This document shows, one piece after another, positions 1-5,847 of a DNA stretch of 5,967 nt (its first letter is position 1; each line of letters begins with the position of its first letter). The notes under the pieces were generated by a model, which worked only from the letters and a program-made list of their open reading frames with translations, was not told the DNA's origin and ran no database searches. Made by a program: the position numbers and the translations under genes. Source of the stretch: an uncultured Phycisphaerae bacterium (GTDB taxonomy: Bacteria; Planctomycetota; Phycisphaerae; Phycisphaerales; SM1A02); assembly GCA_937899935.1 (NCBI GenBank), contig CALCOW010000058.1:1-5967 (forward strand). Reading direction: 5' to 3'.

Positions 1-533
1 ACGAAACTATTCTTTGCTATCCAGGTCTTGCGGCCATTAGTGTGCATCGAATTGCTCATGAAATTTTTCTTATGGGTATTCCGCTCATACCAAGAATCAT
101 GTCAGAACATGCGCACAGTAAAACAGGCATCGATATTCATCCTGGCGCTAAGATCGGCGAACGGTTCTTTGTAGATCATGGAACGGGGGGGGTGGTAGGA
201 GAGACGGCTGTCATCGGAAATAACTGCAAGTTGTATCAGGGTGTCACCATTGGAGCGGCGGCCTTTCTTCGCGATGAAACTGGCCGTCTTAAACGTGGTA
301 TCAAAAGGCATCCCACGCTGAGTGATAATGTCACGGTCTTTGCTGGAGCATCCATCCTCGGCGGCGAGACGGTGATTGGTGAAGGGTCAGTTATTAATGG
401 CGGTGTCTTCCTAACGCACTCAGTCCCCCCAGAACATATCGTGCGAGCGCCCAAAGCAGATGTGCGGTTACGTTCAACGCCGGGCGCGAAGAGCCGTCAG
501 GCAAAATCAGGAACCGATGAGTCAACGAAGTAA
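1..533 (+). CDS. Serine O-acetyltransferase, EpsC/CysE type (5' end missing)
   Basis: Transfers acetyl from acetyl-CoA to L-serine, giving O-acetylserine, the cytoplasmic precursor of cysteine. The reading frame is open from base 3 to the TAA at 531-533 (176 visible codons), so the gene starts before the window. The GTG at 42 is internal, because the residues before it (YPGLAAIS) belong to the conserved YPGL-AI-HR-AH block of long serine acetyltransferases. Next come IPRIMSEHAHSKTGIDIHPG, then the left-handed beta-helix hexapeptide repeats. The Asp-His of VDHGTG (codons at 174-179) matches the catalytic Asp-His region, and the RHP motif (visible residue ~103) matches the second active-site His of CysE. 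LYQGVTIG and GGETVIGEGSVI are family hallmarks. The tail is hydrophilic and ends ESTK without the C-terminal Ile that CysE uses to dock into cysteine synthase, so the classical complex is not expected (inference). An 8-G run (185-192) encodes the slightly unusual GTGGVVG. Family assignment is secure; cysE or epsC as the exact name is not. Confidence 0.93.
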   Translation, partial: ETILCYPGLAAISVHRIAHEIFLMGIPLIPRIMSEHAHSKTGIDIHPGAKIGERFFVDHGTGGVVGETAVIGNNCKLYQGVTIGAAAFLRDETGRLKRGIKRHPTLSDNVTVFAGASILGGETVIGEGSVINGGVFLTHSVPPEHIVRAPKADVRLRSTPGAKSRQAKSGTDESTK

Positions 534-550
534 TGGCGGTCTGTTACAAT
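522..550 (+). promoter_or_regulatory. Probable acnA promoter (extended -10)
   Basis: TGTTACAAT at 542-550 is an extended -10 element (TG, one base, TACAAT). The -35 position 17 bp upstream (522-527, TCAACG) is weak, as is usual with an extended -10. The predicted start near 557 would give acnA a leader of about 57 nt. The promoter overlaps the end of the serine acetyltransferase gene, which suggests acnA can be transcribed separately. This rests on motif reading only. Confidence 0.5.
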
Positions 551-601
551 AGACGCTGCATCACAGTTCATCATTGAAAACCGAATTGACGATCGTTTTT
601 T

Positions 602-605
602 GGGG
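602..605 (+). promoter_or_regulatory. Ribosome-binding site of acnA
   Basis: GGGG lies 8 nt before the ATG at 614 and can pair with the CCUCC tail of 16S rRNA. It supports the ATG at 614, from which the protein has the normal AcnA N-terminus. Confidence 0.5.
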
Positions 606-613
606 CTCATACC

Positions 614-3358
614 ATGACCAATCAGGATCCTTTTGGAGCGATCCAGACGCTGGAGACAGCGGTCGGATCTCGCCGTATTTTTAGTCTTCCTGCCTTAACT
701 GGACAGCAAGGTGTCGGCGATCTGGATGTGATGCCTTATAGCATCAAGATCTTACTTGAGTGTTGTTTGCGTCACCTTGATGGTGAAATTGTTTCAAAAG
801 AAGACGTTCTTAATGTTGCCGGCTATGACGCTACAAATGTCAAGCCTGTTGAAATTCCATATATGCCCACGCGAGTTTTACTCCAAGACTTTACGGGTGT
901 CCCGGCGGTCGTTGACTTGGCAGCGATGCGAGATGCTGTTGTATCGTTGACAGGTGATGACGCAAGCGCTCAAAAGGTAAATCCCCTCGTGCCCTGTGAT
1001 CTTATTATTGATCACTCTGTTCAGGTAGATGCCTTCAATTCTGGTATGGCTCTAACGATCAATTCTGATAAAGAATTCGAACGTAATCGAGAACGGTATG
1101 AGTTACTTAAGTGGGCGCAAACAGCATTTGATAATTTTCATGTGGTTCCGCCCGCGACCGGTATTTGTCATCAAGTCAATCTTGAGTATTTGGGCAAGAT
1201 CATTTGGGATGATGGACATGATTTTTTCCCGGATAGCCTTGTCGGCACGGATTCGCATACGACGATGATCAATGGGCTGTCAGTCATGGGTTGGGGTGTC
1301 GGCGGTATCGAAGCAGAGGCAGTGATGGTTGGCCAGCCCATTTATATGCTCATTCCAGAGGTGGTTGGTTTTCGATTTACCGGTCAATTGGCAGAGGGCA
1401 CCACCGCAACAGATCTTGTACTTCGTGTCACTGAAATGTTGCGAGAACATGGGGTCGTGGGCAAATTTGTGGAGTACTTCGGGCCCGGCCTAGCTGAAAT
1501 TCCACTCGCCAACCGTGCGACGATCGCCAATATGTCACCAGAATACGGCGCCACTATGGGGTTCTTCCCGACCGATGAGCAGACGCTGAAGTACCTTTCT
1601 TTTACGGGCCGCGACGAAAATCACTGTAAAGCAGTGGAGCAGTACTGCAAAGCGCAAGGGCTATGGCACCTCCCTGATGCTTCCGTTCGTTACTCAAGTA
1701 CTCTTGAACTTGATTTGTCAACGATTGAGCCGGCGCTTGCTGGCCCAAAGCGTCCACAGGACCGTATCACATTAGCTGATATGAAAACAACTTGGCAACA
1801 AGCTCGGAGTGAAACCTTCGGACATCAAGGGCCCCCTGTAGGCGGTTCTGTTAGAGGTTGGTCTGATGAGTCTGGTGGCACAGCTGTCGCTGAGAAGGCA
1901 GAGCTGGCGCAAGTTGAATATGAAGGTGAAAAGTTCACGTTGGCTGATGGAGCGGTTGTTATTGCCGCTATCACGAGTTGTACAAACACCAGTAATCCAG
2001 ATGTCATGATTGGCGCTGGTCTGTTGGCAAGAAAAGCTGCTGCACGTGGACTGACACGAGCGCCGTGGGTCAAGACGTCCCTGGCGCCAGGTTCAAAGGT
2101 TGTGACACAATACCTTGAAAAAGGCAATTTATTAGACGATTTAGAACACTTGGGTTTCTATTTGGTTGGCTATGGTTGCACCACTTGCATCGGAAATTCT
2201 GGTCCGCTTCCAGAACCAATCAGTCAAGCTGTCAATGAACATGACTTAGTTGCCTGTAGTGTGTTAAGTGGTAATCGTAACTTTGAGGGTCGGATTTCTC
2301 CCGACTGTAAAGCTAATTATCTAGCTTCGCCGCCTCTGGTTGTGGCGTATGCGATTGCAGGAACGGTCGACATTGACCTGACAGAAGAGCCAATCGGTCA
2401 AGATCAATCAGGTGAAGACGTATACCTTCGCGATATATGGCCAAGTCAAACCGAAGTTGAAGATCTGAAGGCACAGTGCTTAACACGTGAGCAGTTTGTC
2501 GAACAATACAGCAACGTGTTTGATGGGTCCGAAGAATGGCAGGCTATTGAGGTGACAGGCGGCAACCGTTTCGCTTGGTCTGATGAGAGCACCTATATTC
2601 ACAATCCGCCTTTCTTTGCGGGGATGACCATGGATGTGTCCCCAATCGAGCCTATTCATGGGGCGCGAGTGTTATGTAAGCTCGGGACCTCAGTGACGAC
2701 CGATCACATTTCGCCGGCGGGTGCTATTTCTCCTGACTCTCCAGCGGGGCAGTGGTTAACGGAACATGGTGTTGAACGTTCGATGTTTAATAGCTTTGGA
2801 TCCCGTCGTGGCAATGATCTCATCATGACACGTGGGACCTTTGGAAACATTCGTGTTCGTAACCAGATGGCCCCTGGTACCGAAGGTGGCTTGACCACGG
2901 ATTTACTCGACGGCAAAGTGAAATCTATCTTTGAAGCGAGTTGCCATTACAAAGAAGAGGGTATTCCGCTGGTTGTACTTGCTGATGAAGATTACGGAAT
3001 GGGTTCTTCACGTGATTGGGCAGCGAAGGGTACGATGCTACTCGGTGTTCGAGTGGTTATCGCGCAGAGTTTTGAACGTATTCATCGAAGTAATCTTATT
3101 GGTATGGGAGTCGTCCCACTGTGTTTCAAAGAAGGCCAAAGCGCTGATTCGATTGGCCTCGATGGGAGCGAAACATTTGATGTCGAGATTGATGATGATG
3201 TCAAACCTCGCCAAGACATTAAAGTAACCGCCACAAAAACCGATGGTACTCAGATAGAATTCAATACAACTTGCAGGCTGGATACACCAGTCGAGGTAAC
3301 TTACTATCGGAATGGTGGAATTTTACAAACGGTGTTAAGGCGAATGGCATCGTCATAG
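614..3358 (+). CDS. acnA: Aconitate hydratase (AcnA/IRP1-type aconitase)
   Basis: Interconverts citrate and isocitrate via cis-aconitate in the TCA cycle, using a [4Fe-4S] cluster. It is cytoplasmic. The 914-residue protein is slightly longer than E. coli AcnA (about 890). The N-terminal part has VLLQDFTGVPAVVDLAAMRD, the DHSVQVD motif and GTDSHTTM (D213-S214-H215). Predicted cluster ligands are C456 (in SCTNTSNP) and C522 and C525 (in GYGCTTCIGNSG), with the same 66- and 3-residue spacing as in E. coli AcnA. The swivel domain carries GTSVTTDHISPAG (D697-H698), SFGSRRGN (S730-R731-R732), RGTFGNIRVRNQM and the active-site serine/arginine motif DYGMGSSRDWAAKG (residues 793-806), then QSFERIHRSNLIGMGVVPL. 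Every expected catalytic block is present, so it should be an active enzyme. It has its own promoter and RBS. It converges with the methyltransferase gene 10 bp downstream. No iron-responsive regulator or target site was seen. RNA binding by the apo-protein is known for some relatives but cannot be judged here. Confidence 0.98.
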   Translation: MTNQDPFGAIQTLETAVGSRRIFSLPALTGQQGVGDLDVMPYSIKILLECCLRHLDGEIVSKEDVLNVAGYDATNVKPVEIPYMPTRVLLQDFTGVPAVVDLAAMRDAVVSLTGDDASAQKVNPLVPCDLIIDHSVQVDAFNSGMALTINSDKEFERNRERYELLKWAQTAFDNFHVVPPATGICHQVNLEYLGKIIWDDGHDFFPDSLVGTDSHTTMINGLSVMGWGVGGIEAEAVMVGQPIYMLIPEVVGFRFTGQLAEGTTATDLVLRVTEMLREHGVVGKFVEYFGPGLAEIPLANRATIANMSPEYGATMGFFPTDEQTLKYLSFTGRDENHCKAVEQYCKAQGLWHLPDASVRYSSTLELDLSTIEPALAGPKRPQDRITLADMKTTWQQARSETFGHQGPPVGGSVRGWSDESGGTAVAEKAELAQVEYEGEKFTLADGAVVIAAITSCTNTSNPDVMIGAGLLARKAAARGLTRAPWVKTSLAPGSKVVTQYLEKGNLLDDLEHLGFYLVGYGCTTCIGNSGPLPEPISQAVNEHDLVACSVLSGNRNFEGRISPDCKANYLASPPLVVAYAIAGTVDIDLTEEPIGQDQSGEDVYLRDIWPSQTEVEDLKAQCLTREQFVEQYSNVFDGSEEWQAIEVTGGNRFAWSDESTYIHNPPFFAGMTMDVSPIEPIHGARVLCKLGTSVTTDHISPAGAISPDSPAGQWLTEHGVERSMFNSFGSRRGNDLIMTRGTFGNIRVRNQMAPGTEGGLTTDLLDGKVKSIFEASCHYKEEGIPLVVLADEDYGMGSSRDWAAKGTMLLGVRVVIAQSFERIHRSNLIGMGVVPLCFKEGQSADSIGLDGSETFDVEIDDDVKPRQDIKVTATKTDGTQIEFNTTCRLDTPVEVTYYRNGGILQTVLRRMASS

Positions 3359-3368
3359 AATGGCAACG

Positions 3369-4559
3369 TCATAAATTGATCGCAGGTTTGGTCATGACGG
3401 CCACCAGCTTTTTCCCAAGTCTTAGCACAAAAAGCACAATCGCATTTTGATCGCCCATTGGTAGTGTTGCTGACGCCTTATCAGGATCAACGGCCTTGCC
3501 CCTGGTTCGTACGGCACTGACGGTCTGTTGGTTTTTTTGGAGCCAGAGGCGCACGTTTCTTGGTCTCCATGGCATCAGATGTACCACGTGATAGCAATGT
3601 AGCCATGGGGAATCGAGAGCAGTGTTGCTGGTTAGAAGTCCAAGTCCGGGGGCAATCTCACAATAAGAGTTCTGTTCGGGCAGGCAGCCAACGAGCTCAG
3701 CTCGCTCAAGGGCGGGATCAGCCTCGATGAGTATCTCATCTACGCCGGGTTGAGAGCGCTGTTGAGGTGGACGTGGCTGGCTGCTGAAAGAACACCCAGT
3801 TGTGAGATTTGTTGCGGTGCGCTGCCCCGGATGATGAGCAATCTCACCCCGCCACCACGTCGCTTCATAGAGGCGCCTGCCATCGCCAATGATCTCTACC
3901 TCATCAGTCTCAATCAGAGGTAACTCCTCAAAGTTGATGCCAGGGCCAAGTTTGATAGCAGCATGAGGTAGTTGTTGAGAAAGATCTCTAATCGTCTCAT
4001 CACCTGGTATGAGATCCGCATACGTCCAGAGTCGTTTGCCGTCGATGCGTCGACTTGGGTCGATATGCCAGGCACTGAACTTATTGAGCAAGTCGTGCGC
4101 GCTCGAAAGAGTCACGTCAACTTCGCGCGCATTGCATTGGGCATTGTGCTGAGCCATCCATACGCGCGTTGGATCAATATCGAAGGCGGTCACATTGGTG
4201 ACCTGAGCAAGTTCCATCGCATCTCCGCCAATGCCGCAGCAGAGGTCAGCTACTTGATCAAGTGATGCAAAGCGACTCGCCTTATGTTGGGCGACCAGGG
4301 TGCCTGTTGCTTGCTCCACACCCTCACGATCTGCCATGAGATTTTGGGCTTGGTCAAACTTCTTGGCGGCGCGGTTTCTTGCATCGATCAAATTCATCGC
4401 ACCTGAGATTTGGTCGAGTGACCAGTTCTTACGGAGTTTGGTCAGGCCGATCACGTCATGTCGCTCGACTTGGGCAGCTGCTTTGATGAGCTGGTGGCCC
4501 TCGTCTGTGGCAAGATATTGCCAAATTGCGAGTCGTGGTTGGGGCTGGTGTGGGTTCAA
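3369..4559 (-). CDS. Class I SAM-dependent methyltransferase with THUMP-like C-terminal domain
   Basis: A 396-residue probable methyltransferase with unknown substrate. RNA is plausible because of the THUMP-like domain, but this is not shown. Residues 1-100 form a helical N-terminal region. The Rossmann fold follows, with SAM-binding motif I DLCCGIGGD (105-113), the acidic ribose-binding strand AFDIDP (125-130) and the catalytic-loop position HIDPSRR (165-171), which replaces the NPPY of N6-adenine enzymes. Then come WTYADLIPG and KLGPGINF. From about residue 220, VEIIGDGRRLYEATWW, EILIEADPALERAELVG and the C-terminal RGKAVDPDKA / LPMGDQNAIVLFVLR match the THUMP-like domain as I recall it. 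The start is the TTG at 4559: the frame meets a stop 4 codons upstream, no earlier start exists, and a later start would remove the conserved WQYLATDEGHQLI block. No clear ribosome-binding site precedes it. The gene is divergent from comF and convergent with acnA, with stops 10 bp apart. No signal peptide or membrane segment is seen. Confidence 0.82.
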   Translation of the reverse strand: MNPHQPQPRLAIWQYLATDEGHQLIKAAAQVERHDVIGLTKLRKNWSLDQISGAMNLIDARNRAAKKFDQAQNLMADREGVEQATGTLVAQHKASRFASLDQVADLCCGIGGDAMELAQVTNVTAFDIDPTRVWMAQHNAQCNAREVDVTLSSAHDLLNKFSAWHIDPSRRIDGKRLWTYADLIPGDETIRDLSQQLPHAAIKLGPGINFEELPLIETDEVEIIGDGRRLYEATWWRGEIAHHPGQRTATNLTTGCSFSSQPRPPQQRSQPGVDEILIEADPALERAELVGCLPEQNSYCEIAPGLGLLTSNTALDSPWLHCYHVVHLMPWRPRNVRLWLQKNQQTVSAVRTRGKAVDPDKASATLPMGDQNAIVLFVLRLGKKLVAVMTKPAINL

Positions 4560-4568
4560 GACAAGGTC

Positions 4569-5405
4569 ATGCTAACGCTTTATGAAAGAGCTATGAAATG
4601 GATTGTGGATGCATTAGACACCTGGTTGAGCTTCACTCAGCCTCAGGCGCGTGAGGAAGTAGAGAAGGGGGGGTTTTTACCTGATCATGCTGATAGGTAC
4701 TGCCCCTGCTGTGGTAGTAGTGTTGGCCGAGGAGAGGTCCATGTTTTAAGCGGGCACTTGGGATGTGCTGCCTGCCATGAACGGGTGTCAGCCGTTGATC
4801 GCGTGATTCGCTTGGGACCATACACCGAGCCACTTCAAAGTTGGATCTTGCAGATCAAGTTTCGGCGTTGGGAGCTGCTCGGTAAAGAACTCGGCCATCG
4901 CCTGGGTAAGCAAGTTCGAGATCGATATGGACAGCAGGTGCAAACAATGGTGGTCGTGCCCGTGCCAATGTCTCCTTGGCGGCATCTCGTTCGGGGGATC
5001 GATCACACCCGTATTCTGTCTAAAGCAGTGGCTCAGGAGCTGGGCTCACCGCTCGAAAGGCCACTCTCTGTGCAGTGGAGAAAACCCCGTTCTTGCCAGG
5101 CACGACTATCCCAGTCATCTCGCCGAAAACTACCCCAGAGTCGGTGGCGATTATCTCGACGTCTGGCAGGAAAGCTGCGAAACAGGCATATATTGCTGGT
5201 TGACGACGTTCGGACCACCGGAAGGACCTTAAATACGGCTGCAGGGGTCCTCATGGCGGCTCAACCCCAATCCATTTCAGCAGCGGTTATTGCGGGCTGC
5301 GATAAGAGCCGTCAGCCGCTAAATGATCTAAATTTTCAGCTGGGCGAACCTTGGCGGGGTATGGTCCGTACAGATCAGGTTGCCCATATTTCCTGCCTAG
5401 GTTGA
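4569..5405 (+). CDS. ComF family phosphoribosyltransferase-like protein
   Basis: A ComFC/GntX-type protein: an N-terminal zinc ribbon plus a type I phosphoribosyltransferase fold. In competent bacteria relatives act in DNA uptake or recombination; in most others the role is unclear. From the ATG at 4569 it has 278 residues. Likely zinc cysteines are C45/C48 (YCPCCG) and C66/C69 (GCAACH). The family block LGPYTEPLQSWILQIKFRR follows, then VVPVPMSPWRHLVRGIDHT, the basic Q-A-RLSQSSRR segment, and the PRPP-binding loop ILLVDDVRTTGRT (residues 208-220, acidic pair D212-D213). An alternative start is the ATG at 4593 (270 residues), preceded by GAAAGAG; both sites have poor Shine-Dalgarno spacing. 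An earlier in-frame ATG at 4458 lies inside the opposing methyltransferase gene and adds residues without family resemblance. A G7-T5 run (4667-4678) sits in the N-terminal region and encodes KGGFLP. No com genes are adjacent, so a competence role is not supported by context. Confidence 0.88.
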   Translation: MLTLYERAMKWIVDALDTWLSFTQPQAREEVEKGGFLPDHADRYCPCCGSSVGRGEVHVLSGHLGCAACHERVSAVDRVIRLGPYTEPLQSWILQIKFRRWELLGKELGHRLGKQVRDRYGQQVQTMVVVPVPMSPWRHLVRGIDHTRILSKAVAQELGSPLERPLSVQWRKPRSCQARLSQSSRRKLPQSRWRLSRRLAGKLRNRHILLVDDVRTTGRTLNTAAGVLMAAQPQSISAAVIAGCDKSRQPLNDLNFQLGEPWRGMVRTDQVAHISCLG

Positions 5406-5429
5406 CACCTCGCAGGGCGTGGGTACTAT
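5402..5429 (+). promoter_or_regulatory. Probable rRNA promoter (sigma-70 type)
   Basis: A perfect -35 box TTGACA (5402-5407), 16 bp, then TACTAT (5424-5429), which keeps the most important -10 positions. The predicted start is near 5436, about 410 nt before the 16S 5' end, a plausible distance for an rrn promoter. The -35 box overlaps the comF stop codon (TGA at 5403-5405). No better pair was found downstream: TTGACG at 5476 has no matching -10. Confidence 0.55.
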
Positions 5430-5438
5430 TGTCGTTCT

Positions 5439-5464
5439 GGCCCGCTGGCACGACGCAGCGGGCC
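5439..5464 (+). terminator. 9-bp perfect hairpin: comF terminator or leader 5' stem
   Basis: GGCCCGCTG (5439-5447) pairs perfectly with CAGCGGGCC (5456-5464) around an 8-nt loop. The following CGGTCATTCTATTG is only mildly T-rich, so as an intrinsic terminator for comF it is imperfect. If the promoter at 5402-5429 is used, the stem instead sits at the very 5' end of the rRNA transcript. The two readings cannot be separated from sequence alone. Confidence 0.45.
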
Positions 5465-5511
5465 CGGTCATTCTATTGACGTTGAGCGATCGCCTTGGCG
5501 TTTGTTCTGAG

Positions 5512-5524
5512 TGCTCTTTGAAAA
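5512..5524 (+). promoter_or_regulatory. boxA antitermination element of the rRNA operon
   Basis: TGCTCTTTGAAAA closely matches the bacterial rrn boxA core (TGCTCTTTRAAA/ACA), bound as RNA by NusB-S10 (NusE) to protect the transcript from premature termination. It lies about 335 nt before the 16S gene. A small CGC-CTTG-GCG hairpin at 5491-5500 stands where a boxB might be, but its 3-bp stem is too short to call. Confidence 0.8.
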
Positions 5525-5563
5525 GTGAACAGCCAAATAAGCTACGCGGGTGTGAGCGTTTCG

Positions 5564-5584
5564 CAGTGACCAACACAGTTACTG
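5564..5584 (+). repeat. Leader hairpin, 7-bp stem
   Basis: CAGTGAC (5564-5570) pairs with GTTACTG (5578-5584), with one G-U pair and a CAACACA loop. It lies 39 nt after boxA. Confidence 0.5.
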
Positions 5585-5590
5585 TTGAAA

Positions 5591-5633
5591 TGTGAAACCC
5601 CAATTCGGTAATCAATTTCACAGGTTGATTGCC
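5591..5633 (+). repeat. Leader hairpin with possible pseudoknot or alternative pairing
   Basis: GGTAATCAA (5607-5615) pairs with TTGATTGCC (5625-5633) over 9 bp with one U-G wobble, around a 9-nt loop (TTTCACAGG). The loop's TTTCACA (5616-5622) is the exact complement of TGTGAAA at 5591-5597. The two helices could form an H-type pseudoknot, or the second could be an alternative fold. Confidence 0.45.
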
Positions 5634-5635
5634 AT

Positions 5636-5699
5636 CCTTGAACAAACCGCGTGTTCGCAACACCAATCATGTTGATTGACTGTTGCTGGTTTCTCAAGG
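5636..5699 (+). repeat. Branched two-hairpin leader domain
   Basis: An outer stem CCTTGA/TCAAGG (5636-5641 with 5694-5699), continued by AAACC/GGTTT (5644-5648 with 5688-5692), closes a junction. Inside are two hairpins: GTGTT-CGC-AACAC (5651-5663) and CAATCA-TGT-TGATTG (5664-5678). All pairs are Watson-Crick. It is not a tRNA, because no T-loop or anticodon-loop signature is present. Confidence 0.5.
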
Positions 5700-5700
5700 T

Positions 5701-5761
5701 GCTTTAGTAAAGCAGGATGGACTAGCCGTCCATCCACATCGTGCATGTAAGTGTGCGATGT
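5701..5761 (+). repeat. Three consecutive leader hairpins
   Basis: GCTT-TAGTA-AAGC (5701-5713) is followed by GGATGGAC-TAGCC-GTCCATCC (5715-5735, a perfect 8-bp stem) and then ACATCG...CGATGT (5736-5741 with 5756-5761). They are packed head to tail with almost no unpaired bases between them, as in a folded structured RNA. Confidence 0.5.
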
Positions 5762-5807
5762 AGACCGCGAACAGTGAACGCTGTTCGTACCAGGTCTACT
5801 TTTCATG
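5760..5807 (+). terminator. Terminator-like compound hairpin with T run just before the 16S
   Basis: The outer stem GTAGACC/GGTCTAC (5760-5766 with 5793-5799) encloses a perfect inner stem CGAACAG/CTGTTCG (5768-5774 with 5781-5787, loop TGAACG). TTTT (5800-5803) follows directly. It has the shape of an intrinsic terminator but lies inside the rRNA leader downstream of boxA. It may instead be a processing stem, an attenuator overcome by antitermination, or a barrier to read-through from upstream. Its function is inferred only. Confidence 0.45.
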
Positions 5808-5815
5808 ATCGTTTT

Positions 5816-5833
5816 CATGTTGCTTGCAACATG
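5816..5833 (+). repeat. Hairpin immediately upstream of the 16S
   Basis: CATGTTGC (5816-5823) pairs with GCAACATG (5826-5833); realistically this is a 7-bp stem with a CTTG loop. The preceding bases carry TTTTCATG twice (5800-5807 and 5812-5819). It ends about 14 nt before the predicted mature 16S 5' end. Confidence 0.45.
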
Positions 5834-5847
5834 TAGACAACGAACTT

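Larger units (their letters stand above)
5406..5847 (+). other. Structured rRNA leader region, no protein gene
   Basis: These 442 bases lie between comF and the 16S gene. The small open frames on the minus strand here have no recognisable family and run through obvious RNA hairpins, so I do not call genes. The region holds a boxA antiterminator and a dense series of inverted repeats, listed separately. Together they read as the 5' leader of the primary rRNA transcript. No tRNA is visible. Confidence 0.75.

Noticed and set aside
42..44. GTG at 42 as the start of the serine acetyltransferase
   Set aside because: The frame is open to the window edge and the residues before it (YPGLAAIS) are conserved family sequence, so the gene is truncated by the window.
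2990..3031. Met at residue 796 (DYGMGSSRDW) as an unusual aconitase active site
   Set aside because: Met at this position also occurs in Gram-positive aconitases such as CitB as I recall, so it is a normal variant.
1..3358. Functional operon linking cysteine synthesis to aconitase Fe-S supply
   Set aside because: acnA has its own promoter-like sequence and co-orientation alone is weak. No further Fe-S or cysteine genes are present.
3389..3413. Intrinsic terminator for acnA (TGGTC-ATGAC-GGCCA then TTTTT)
   Set aside because: The stem is only 5 bp with a G-U pair, separated from the T run by 5 bases, and lies inside methyltransferase coding sequence. Too weak to call.
4458..4568. Longer comF start at ATG 4458
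   Set aside because: The extra 37 residues are antisense to the conserved N-terminus of the methyltransferase and have no ComF resemblance.
5636..5699. tRNA gene suggested by a cloverleaf-like fold
   Set aside because: There are only two internal arms, no GTTCRA T-loop, no anticodon loop and no 7-bp acceptor stem.
5397..5818. Small minus-strand open frames (89 and 66 codons) in the rRNA leader
   Set aside because: They have no recognisable motif, and they run through multiple inverted repeats and the boxA element. Chance frames are the simpler explanation.
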